Of a DNA stretch of 64,000 bases, positions 8,462 to 14,684 are shown piece by piece. The position numbers and the translations under genes were made by a program. This stretch comes from Planctomycetota bacterium. GTDB taxonomy: Bacteria > Planctomycetota > UBA8742 > UBA2392. The stretch's first letter is position 1, and the number at the start of each line of letters is the position of its first letter. The stretch is from NCBI GenBank assembly GCA_016712285.1, contig JADJRK010000001.1, positions 806,001 through 870,000 on the forward strand, in the 5' to 3' direction. The notes under the pieces were generated by a model. That model searched no databases and was not told the DNA's origin. It saw nothing but the letters and a program-made list of their open reading frames with translations.

Positions 8462-8522
8462 AACGTCCACTACTGGCTGCCCGCCGCTCCGCTGGCCCGA
8501 TTTCGGGTTGCAAGCCGTGGGG

Positions 8523-9500
8523 CTATCCGCGCAAAGACTTGCTGAATGCCTCGGTTAGTGCCGGCACAACTTCTTCGACCGTGCCGATGATTCCGTAGTC
8601 CGCAACTTTGAAAATCGGCGCGTTCTCGTCCTTGTTGATCGCGACGATCACTTTGCTGCCGCTCATGCCAGCAAGATGCTGGATTGCGCCGCTGATTCCG
8701 CACGCAATGTACAACTTCGGGCTGACGGTTTTGCCCGTTTGCCCGACCTGGTCTCCGTGCGGGCGCCAGCCTGCATCTACCACAGCCCGCGAGGCGCCCA
8801 CTGCCGCGCCGATCGCTTCAGCCAGTTTCTCGAGGTTCTGCCAGTTCTGCTTGCCTTCGCCGGCGGGGTCTTTCAACCCGCGCCCACCAGACACCACAAC
8901 TTCGGCTTCCGCGACATCAAGCTTGCCGCGCACACCTTCGACGATCTCGCGCACCACAGCCATCAATGATCCGGCGTCAAAGCCAACCGTCACAGGTTCG
9001 ATCTTCGCGGCATCAGCAGTTGTTGCTTCGGCAAATGCGTTGGGGCGCAGCGTCGCCCACAACTGCCCGGGTGCCTGCACGGCCAACAGTGCCTTTCCGG
9101 CGTACACGGGCCGTATTGCGGCGGGTTTGCCGCCTTCGACTTTGAGTTCAGTGCAGTCTGCAGCAAGCCCGCATTTGGCGCGTGCAGCGGCCCGCGCGAC
9201 AAAGTCTTTGCCCATCGGCGTTGCGCTGGCCAGGACCACCGCTGCGCCGGTAGCTGCCGCCTGATTTGCCAGTATGCGGGCGTAGCCGTCGGGGCTGTAT
9301 GCCTTGACCGCGTCACCTGAGGCGACAAGCACCCTGCCGGCGCCGCTCTTGCCAAGTTCGCCGCCGTCGCCGCCAATCACCAACGCGATTGCACTGCCGC
9401 CAAGTTCAGTGGCGAGGCGACTGCCGGCGCCCAAGGCCTGCAAAGCGGCCTTCACGGGTTTGCCTTCGCTGTATTCAACAAAAACGAGTACATCCGGCAT
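8523..9500 (-). CDS. etfA: Electron transfer flavoprotein alpha subunit
   Basis: 325 residues, ATG at 9500 with AAGGA upstream. EtfA carries FAD and, with EtfB, passes electrons from acyl-CoA dehydrogenases and related enzymes to ETF:quinone oxidoreductase. The C-terminal FAD domain is unmistakable: 'VVSGGRGLKDP', 'GAAVGASRAVVDAGW', 'QVGQTGKTVSPKLYIACGIS', 'GAIQHLAGM' and 'VAINKDENAPIFKVADYGI'. The N-terminal 'MPDVLVFVEYSEG' is also typical. It follows etfB by 18 bp in the same operon. No dehydrogenase is encoded alongside, but the acyl ligase downstream fits a beta-oxidation context. Confidence 0.96.
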   Translation of the reverse strand: MPDVLVFVEYSEGKPVKAALQALGAGSRLATELGGSAIALVIGGDGGELGKSGAGRVLVASGDAVKAYSPDGYARILANQAAATGAAVVLASATPMGKDFVARAAARAKCGLAADCTELKVEGGKPAAIRPVYAGKALLAVQAPGQLWATLRPNAFAEATTADAAKIEPVTVGFDAGSLMAVVREIVEGVRGKLDVAEAEVVVSGGRGLKDPAGEGKQNWQNLEKLAEAIGAAVGASRAVVDAGWRPHGDQVGQTGKTVSPKLYIACGISGAIQHLAGMSGSKVIVAINKDENAPIFKVADYGIIGTVEEVVPALTEAFSKSLRG

Positions 9501-9518
9501 GAACGATCCTTCGCGTAA

Positions 9519-10268
9519 TCAGATTACCTTGGCTTCTTCGCGCAGCAGACGAACCAGCTCATTCACCGCATCGGCACCCTTGCCCACAATCTTGCCGTCC
9601 GCACGCGGCGGCGGCGGCTGCAGCCGCAGAACAGTAACTCCGTCCGCTGGTGCGTTGGCAGGCGTTTCGGTCACGACCGTCTTCTTGGCAGCCATGATGC
9701 CCTTCATGTTCGGGCTTCGGTACTTGTTCAGGCCCTTCTGGCATGTCACCACGGCGGGCAGCTTGACGTGGTACTTCTCGCGCTTGCCGCCGGCTGCCAG
9801 TCGTTCGATCTGCGCCGCGCCGTCGGCGACTTCCATGCTTACTGCGACGCTGACACTGGGCAGACCCAGCAGTTCGGCGACCATCTGGCCCGTTGATGCG
9901 CTCTGGTTGTCCACGCTGTTCCAGCCGAACAGCACGATGTCGTGCGGCAGTGTCTTGATGCGCGCCGCAAGCGCGCTGGCGGTTGCCCACGAGTCGCGAA
10001 ACGTTTCATCCACAAGTAACTCGGCGGCGTCACAGCCCATGGCGATGGCGGTGCGCACTTCTTTGGTGGCTTCTTTTGAGCCCATGCACAGCACGGTGAC
10101 TTTGCCCGAGTGCTTCTCTTTCAGCTGGATGGCGGCTTCAATCGCGAACTTGTCGTACTCGCTGATGTCGTAGTTGATGCCCGCGGGTTCGTAGTTCTTG
10201 CCGTCGGCGGCGGGCTTGATGCGCGCGTCTGTGGTCGGCGCCCGGCGAATGCACACGACTATTTCCAT
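9519..10268 (-). CDS. etfB: Electron transfer flavoprotein beta subunit
   Basis: 249 residues. It starts 'MEIVVCIRRAPTTDARIKP' and contains the EtfB blocks 'NYDISEYDKFAIEAAIQLKE', 'ATKEVRTAIAMGCDAAELL', 'DIVLFGWNSVDNQSASTGQM', 'KLPAVVTCQKGLNKYRSPNM' and a C-terminal recognition loop region. EtfB binds AMP and forms the heterodimer with EtfA. It is first in the etfBA operon and diverges from the AMMECR1 gene across about 100 bp. Length is normal (about 250). Confidence 0.96.
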   Translation of the reverse strand: MEIVVCIRRAPTTDARIKPAADGKNYEPAGINYDISEYDKFAIEAAIQLKEKHSGKVTVLCMGSKEATKEVRTAIAMGCDAAELLVDETFRDSWATASALAARIKTLPHDIVLFGWNSVDNQSASTGQMVAELLGLPSVSVAVSMEVADGAAQIERLAAGGKREKYHVKLPAVVTCQKGLNKYRSPNMKGIMAAKKTVVTETPANAPADGVTVLRLQPPPPRADGKIVGKGADAVNELVRLLREEAKVI

Positions 10269-10371
10269 GGATGACTCGCTTGTCGGTCGTTGGATGGGCG
10301 TGCAGGCCCACGGTTCCTATGATGCGGTCCGGAGCATATTCGCTCGCGCACCGACCGCAAGGAGTTAGTCA

Positions 10372-10959
10372 ATGCAGCAAGACACAGGTCCACTATCCGC
10401 GAGCGAGGGCCGCGAAGCGTTGTCGCTTGTTCGTTCAAGCCTTGAACATTTCATCTTGAACGGGCGAATGCTGAGGCCTGCAAAGCCGTTTGCGGGCGGC
10501 TTTGCCATGCCGTGCGGCGCGTTTGTCAGCCTGCATACGCGCGATGGTGCACTGCGCGGGTGCATAGGTCACATGCAAGGCGACGGCCCGCTCGGCGAAC
10601 TGTTGCTGGAACTGGCCGTGTCGGCCGGCACGCGTGACAGCCGCTTTCCCGTCGTGACCAAGCAAGAACTGCCTGATCTGGTGTATGAAGTCAGCGTGCT
10701 GACACCGATGGTTGCGACCGATCCTGCAGACGTTGTGCCGGGCGTTCATGGGCTGTACGTTCGGCGCGGCAACCGCTCCGGTGTCCTGCTGCCGCAGGTG
10801 GCGACGGAGTGGGGCTGGGACCGTGAAGAGTTTCTGGCACACACATGCAACAAAGCCGGCCTGCCCGCCGATGCCTGGAGGCAACCCGGCACCGAGGTGC
10901 TGACTTTCACGGCGCAGGTGGTGTCGGAGGACCCTGAGAGTCGCGCTGGCCCGGCCTGA
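10372..10959 (+). CDS. AMMECR1 domain protein
   Basis: 195 residues, ATG 10372 with AAGGAG 8 bp upstream. It holds the single AMMECR1 domain, with the invariant 'LRGCIGHM' near residue 61 and the following 'ELAVSAGTRDSRFPVVTKQE', 'YEVSVLTPM', 'GLYVRRGNRSGVLLPQVATE' and 'KAGLPADAW'. In many prokaryotes this domain is found with Memo and a radical-SAM protein (AmmeMemoRadiSam), thought to act in a modification pathway; here it stands alone. Biochemical role is unknown. Its 3' end overlaps a small antisense membrane ORF by about 50 bp. Confidence 0.9.
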   Translation: MQQDTGPLSASEGREALSLVRSSLEHFILNGRMLRPAKPFAGGFAMPCGAFVSLHTRDGALRGCIGHMQGDGPLGELLLELAVSAGTRDSRFPVVTKQELPDLVYEVSVLTPMVATDPADVVPGVHGLYVRRGNRSGVLLPQVATEWGWDREEFLAHTCNKAGLPADAWRQPGTEVLTFTAQVVSEDPESRAGPA

Positions 10960-11041
10960 TCAAGCCGAAGTAAATGAACGCCAGCATCCCGGCGCCAAGC
11001 ACCAGCGAAAGACCCAAGCCGAGAATGATGTACCAGGACAT
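10907..11041 (-). CDS. Small single-pass membrane protein, 44 aa
   Basis: ATG at 11041 reads 'MSWYIILGLGLSLVLGAG' and continues through one strong transmembrane segment (about residues 3-28) to a Pro-rich tail 'GPPTPPAP'. A much longer in-frame start at 11230 was rejected because that part runs through the hairpin repeat and looks non-coding. No convincing ribosome site is present and the 3' end overlaps the AMMECR1 gene antisense. It may be a genuine microprotein, since similar 50-70 aa membrane ORFs occur at 1158 and 27726, but evidence is thin. Confidence 0.4.
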   Translation of the reverse strand: MSWYIILGLGLSLVLGAGMLAFIYFGLIRPGQRDSQGPPTPPAP

Positions 11042-11058
11042 ACAGCCGTTGTAACGCG

Positions 11059-11090
11059 GGCAGGGGCGCAGGCAATCCCGCGCCCCTGCC
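11059..11090. repeat. Hairpin at the edge of a dispersed 59-bp repeat (copy 1)
   Basis: An 11-bp perfect stem (GGCAGGGGCGC / GCGCCCCTGCC) with a 10-nt loop. Bases 11063-11121 match 13079-13137 at 55 of 59 positions by hand alignment. In copy 2 the element spans a gene's last codons and terminator; here it follows no intact gene, suggesting a duplicated gene end or mobile palindrome. Confidence 0.7.
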
Positions 11091-11322
11091 GCCGTTGCTA
11101 CTTTGCTTTCGGCTGGTAGAGCCCAGCGTAACATTGCGGGCAGAGGATAATCGCGCGACGGAGCTACCACGGTTCGATTGGCTTCGTCAAACCGTTGGCC
11201 GGAAACAAAACGGTTGAGAAAGCATGCCAAGGTTCGTTCAACACATCTCGATCGGGCACATCATCATCCTGTGGGGCGAGTCCGCGTAAGCTGGACAACT
11301 TCAGAATGACGGAGTTGGCCAC

Positions 11323-13059
11323 TTGAGTCGAACAAAACGCACGATCCTCACAGCATCACTCGGGGGCCTCCTCGTAGTACTGGGGGCAATCGGCCTCCTG
11401 TATAGCAGCTTGTGGCCTGGCTTGGACCAGCACGCTGCCAGGGAGGACTACAACGCACCCGCCCAAGGGGAATACAGAGCCAATAGTGCTGATCTCTCAG
11501 GCCGAACAAATGTTGACGGCAGTAGCAATTCTAATTCTTCGGGCACAACAGCTGATAACGGAGAGGCCAACAAACCGGACGACAAACCCAAGCGCACCCG
11601 ACAGCCCTCCCGAGCCAAGCCGTGGCGCCACCCGTGGCGCGAACGGGCGAAGCTGCGCAACGACTTGCCCGTGCTGAAAGCGACGCCAGTGGCCAGCCCG
11701 TCGCTTAGCGGGCAGGGTCGTGATGGCAGCTTTCGTTCTTTCCATCAGGTGCCCCCTACCGACCAGAGACGAACCGGTTTAGAGCCCGGCCGACCTGCCG
11801 GATGGGATGAGCCCAAGCGCCTGGTTCGCGGTCGGGTGTACGAGTTGACTGGCACTGGCCGCGCTCCTTTGGCGGGAGCCATGGTGTCCGACTGGCAGGA
11901 CCGACATCGAACGTTCACCGATGCGGACGGCCGTTTTGAGTTTCACGCGTTCTGGTCCAGCGAAGACGGCAACTCGACGACCGATTCAAACGACCCTGAG
12001 TCCGGCTCCGATTACTCTGTGGAACTGTCGTGTGCAGCTGCCGGCTACGCCATGATGGGCGAGTGGCTGTACAACCCGCTGATGAAAAGCCGCATTCCCC
12101 ATGAAAGGTACTATCAGCAGGAACTTGAATCAGCCGAAGGCGCAGAATTGTACATGCGGCGCCAGGACAACGAGACCATTGAGGTGCGCCTTCAAAATGC
12201 GGAATTGGCAACCAGTGAGGTAACGGTCTGCCTAGGGTACATTCCGCGCGCCGGAAGCCTGTTCGACGATGAGATCATGTGCGCGTCGGCGGTTGTGGAC
12301 GCTGACGGCAGGGCGTTCTTTTCAGTCCCGCCGGGCGACTTCGGCCTCCTTGGCATCTCGGGTGGCAAGGTAAGCACAACGTTCCCTAAGTGCTCGCTCA
12401 CCCACGTCTCAGAGAACCACAAGATCCTCCATATTCCGCTTGAGCCGTGCGACAACTACTTCGTGCAGGGTGCGGTGACTGACCTGCGCACCGGCAAACC
12501 TGTGCCCTTCGCATTGGTACGCGGCTCTAACCGCGGCGAGTTCACCTTCGCTGACGAGCAAGGACGCTTCGCGTTCTGGATCGGCCACAACGCCCTCGAC
12601 GACACTGGAAAGCCCGACCTGAAAAATTCCCAGACACTGCGATTCGAGGCACGGGACTACATGGGCTTCCACCGGCCGGCAAATCCTGAGGAGCCGCACG
12701 GCGGGCTCAGCGGCATTGCAACCGTGGGGCCCGGCGGCAACGCCGAAGGGCCTTGGGCCGTCGGAATGCGGCCATGGGCGACCGCGGCGGGGCGGCTTGA
12801 ACTTGCCGGCTACACATGGGACGAACGGGATTGCATTGAGATGGAACTTGATACAGCCGACCTTCCGATCAGCTTCGCACAAAGGGTGAAGATCAACGCG
12901 GACGGAACCTTTGCGTTCAGCCGCATTCCCTGGGGGGTGACTTCGTTTCGTGCCATTTTGCAGGGTGGAGACCGCTGGCGGGTGAGGGACCTTCGTGTAG
13001 ACGAGCGCTGCTGGCTCGGTGACGGCCCGTACCAGCTTGTTGCGGAAGCTTCTGATTAG
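11323..13059 (+). CDS. Membrane-anchored protein with carboxypeptidase-regulatory-like domains
   Basis: 578 residues from TTG 11323, chosen because GGAG lies 8 bp upstream and the first residues 'SRTKRTILTASLGGLLVVLG' form a basic start plus a transmembrane anchor (about 8-30). A long Ser/Asn/Pro/Arg-rich low-complexity linker follows to about residue 165. Two beta-sandwich repeats of the carboxypeptidase regulatory type follow: 'VRGRVYELTG..PLAGAMVSD..FTDADGRFEF' and 'VQGAVTDLRTGKPVPFALVRG..FTFADEQGRFAFW', with a third weak unit near the end ('VKINADGTFAFSRIPWG'). Probably exposed to the periplasm. No enzyme domain is seen. It is convergent with the N-domain protein gene. Confidence 0.8.
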   Translation: MSRTKRTILTASLGGLLVVLGAIGLLYSSLWPGLDQHAAREDYNAPAQGEYRANSADLSGRTNVDGSSNSNSSGTTADNGEANKPDDKPKRTRQPSRAKPWRHPWRERAKLRNDLPVLKATPVASPSLSGQGRDGSFRSFHQVPPTDQRRTGLEPGRPAGWDEPKRLVRGRVYELTGTGRAPLAGAMVSDWQDRHRTFTDADGRFEFHAFWSSEDGNSTTDSNDPESGSDYSVELSCAAAGYAMMGEWLYNPLMKSRIPHERYYQQELESAEGAELYMRRQDNETIEVRLQNAELATSEVTVCLGYIPRAGSLFDDEIMCASAVVDADGRAFFSVPPGDFGLLGISGGKVSTTFPKCSLTHVSENHKILHIPLEPCDNYFVQGAVTDLRTGKPVPFALVRGSNRGEFTFADEQGRFAFWIGHNALDDTGKPDLKNSQTLRFEARDYMGFHRPANPEEPHGGLSGIATVGPGGNAEGPWAVGMRPWATAAGRLELAGYTWDERDCIEMELDTADLPISFAQRVKINADGTFAFSRIPWGVTSFRAILQGGDRWRVRDLRVDERCWLGDGPYQLVAEASD

Positions 13060-13078
13060 CCCAGCCTGAACTTGATGC

Positions 13079-13137
13079 GGGGCGCAGGCAATCCCGCGCC
13101 CCTGCCGCCTTTGCTAATTCGCTTTCGGCTGGTCGAG
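13079..13137. repeat. Dispersed 59-bp element (copy 2) with convergent terminator hairpin
   Basis: GGGGCGC 13079-13085 pairs with GCGCCCC 13096-13102 and sits between two convergent genes, so it can serve as a terminator for both. The rest of the element covers the final codons of the minus-strand gene (…DQPKAN-stop). Copy 1 is at 11063-11121. Confidence 0.7.
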
Positions 13138-13923
13138 CTTGTTGACGACGTCCATGACCCGCTGCACCTGTTCGTTGCTGCCCGAGAGCACGACGCGGTT
13201 GTTGATGACATCGACGCCGGCCTTGACGCTTTCACCACAGGCTGACTGCACCGCCAGCATGATGTCGGTGGCCTGCGTGTGCTGCAGCGTGATGACCTCG
13301 CTGCGCAGGGCGTCAGGTGCCTTCTCTCGCGGCTGGTCAATCAGCTCAACAACCGCCAGCAACTCGCGCACATTCTCGGCAAAGTCGCAGATCAGCAGTG
13401 CCCCCGGCTGCCTGCCAACATCGACAACCGGCTGAACCAATCCGCCTTGGCGGCTGGATAGGTTGCGCAGGGCGCCCGCGACCGCGTTTGCGTTCATGTG
13501 CTTGAGCGTCACAACGGTGCGGACAACCAGCAGCGGCTCAATCTGTTTTACCTCGTCGGGCTTGACTGTGCGCGCCCATGTCAGCGCCTCTACGGTCGGC
13601 ACAATCTGGTCAAACTCGCCGACTTGCACCAACGCCAGGCGGTACTGCGCCAGCGTTGTCCGCAGCAGCGATTCTACCCCGGCGTTCTTTTCGGCCTCGC
13701 CCGTTAGCACGCTCACGCTGTCCGGCAGCGTCTTTGGCTGAACAATGATCGGCCGGCCAGTCTGCGCTGAGTACAGGCGCATCAATTCGTCTACCTTGAC
13801 CTCCGTCAAGCCGCGGAGGCGATAGGTCTCAGGTGCCTCTGGTTTTGCTTCCTGGGCGCCGCTGAGAGTAAACGTTGCCGCAACAAGCACTGCGGCTGTG
13901 AAGATTCGAAGTTGTGTGGACAT
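13114..13923 (-). CDS. Secreted protein with secretin-type N-domains
   Basis: 269 residues from ATG 13923, which has a GGAAAGGAA site upstream; a longer in-frame start is rejected because the signal peptide starts here ('MSTQLRIFTAAVLVAATF', cleavage near 'SGAQ'). Two or three GspD N-type (NolW) modules follow: 'EVKVDELMRLYSAQTGRPIIV', 'VVTLKHMNANAVAGALRNL' and 'VITLQHTQATDIMLAVQSA', each ending in a 'vd...lli.d...v..v..li..lD' pattern. These fold in the periplasm and ring-stack in secretins, but the beta-barrel secretin domain is missing and no type II secretion genes are nearby. It may be an orphan periplasmic ring protein or adaptor. Confidence 0.8.
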   Translation of the reverse strand: MSTQLRIFTAAVLVAATFTLSGAQEAKPEAPETYRLRGLTEVKVDELMRLYSAQTGRPIIVQPKTLPDSVSVLTGEAEKNAGVESLLRTTLAQYRLALVQVGEFDQIVPTVEALTWARTVKPDEVKQIEPLLVVRTVVTLKHMNANAVAGALRNLSSRQGGLVQPVVDVGRQPGALLICDFAENVRELLAVVELIDQPREKAPDALRSEVITLQHTQATDIMLAVQSACGESVKAGVDVINNRVVLSGSNEQVQRVMDVVNKLDQPKAN

Positions 13924-14081
13924 AGCAGTTCCTTTCCCCGGTATGCGGAGTGCCTTGCATTGCGATTGTTCTGGAAGCCGTCCGGCTTGGACGACCATTG
14001 AAACGCCCGGGGTAACGCGGCGTTGGCGGCAAGAGGGAATTTCAAGAAAGTGCGAGGGGCGGGTGGTTGCCAAACGAGTCT

Positions 14082-14684
14082 ATGGTGCAAGGCGATGCAA
14101 AGGCGACAATGCCGGTCATGTCTCCGCCGCTTCGGCAACAGGCGTCAGGCCTTGAGCGATTTCTTGCGCTCGCTGAGCCGCTGTTTGCCTTTGCTGCGTC
14201 ACGTTGCCGGGACCGCGAAGCCGCACTGGATGCAGTACAGGAAACGCTCGCGGCCGCAGTGCGAGAGCGCAATGGCGGCAGGAATTGGGCCGACGACGAA
14301 GCGATGTGGGCATGGATGGTCGCGGTAACCCGCAACAAGCTCATCGACTTCAGCCGCAAAGCGGGCCGAAGTGCGGTGACACTGACGTCGCTTGGGGTGC
14401 GTGCCGAAGAGTTGCAGGCGTCGTTTCTGGCCGGCGACGCTTTACCGGTCGATGCGTTGATCAAGTCAGAAGTTCGCACGGTATGTGCGGCTGCGCTGGA
14501 CGAGCTGGCACCGCGGCAGCGGGAGGCGCTGCTGGCGTTTTATCGCGAGGGTGCCAGCCACGCCGAGATTGGTGTGCGCATGCAGCTTGGAACAAAGGCG
14601 GTTGAGTCATTGCTGGCACGGGCTCGCATTTCGCTGCATGGCGTGCTGCGCCGGATGGTCCAAAGCCCCGAGGAGCTTGTATGA
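14082..14684 (+). CDS. ECF-type RNA polymerase sigma factor
   Basis: 200 residues from ATG 14082 (GAGGGGCGGG lies about 20 bp upstream; TTG 14067 is an alternative). Region 2 is seen in 'LFAFAASRCRDREAALDAVQ' and 'WMVAVTRNKLIDFSRKAGR', and region 4 in 'LDELAPRQREALLAFYREG' with helix-turn-helix 'ASHAEIGVRMQLGTKAVESL'. There is no region 1 or 3, so it is an ECF (group 4) factor. The gene overlaps the DUF3160 membrane protein gene by ATGA, the arrangement typical of a sigma factor and its membrane partner. The divergent upstream gene (secretin N-domain protein) could be a target; this is inference. Confidence 0.88.
   Translation: MVQGDAKATMPVMSPPLRQQASGLERFLALAEPLFAFAASRCRDREAALDAVQETLAAAVRERNGGRNWADDEAMWAWMVAVTRNKLIDFSRKAGRSAVTLTSLGVRAEELQASFLAGDALPVDALIKSEVRTVCAAALDELAPRQREALLAFYREGASHAEIGVRMQLGTKAVESLLARARISLHGVLRRMVQSPEELV

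Larger units (their letters stand above)
8111..8522. other. AT-rich non-coding region with two perfect DnaA boxes
   Basis: The longest gene-free stretch in the window. A 14-bp direct repeat, actttgtggataaa, occurs at 8205-8218 and 8449-8462, each holding the 9-mer TGTGGATAA, the exact reverse complement of the DnaA box TTATCCACA. Each copy sits in a small inverted repeat (CCACAAA/TTTGTGG around the second). Between them are three ACTGRGT words (8286, 8298, 8315), two copies of gggtgtgtcag (8170 and 8349), and an AT-rich block (38 of 60 bases A/T at 8331-8390, counted by hand). It could be a replication origin, a DnaA-titrating or DnaA-regulated site, or only the leader of the ligase gene. No dnaA or dnaN is in the window. 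Confidence 0.5.

Noticed and set aside
11107..11160. Short frame ending CPQCYAGLYQPKAK
   Set aside because: It has the look of a zinc-ribbon tail but is cut by a stop upstream and has no start; it may be a gene remnant but cannot be called.
11042..11230. N-terminal extension of the 44-aa membrane ORF
   Set aside because: The extension runs through the hairpin repeat and its residues do not look like protein. Only the ATG at 11041 gives a sensible product.
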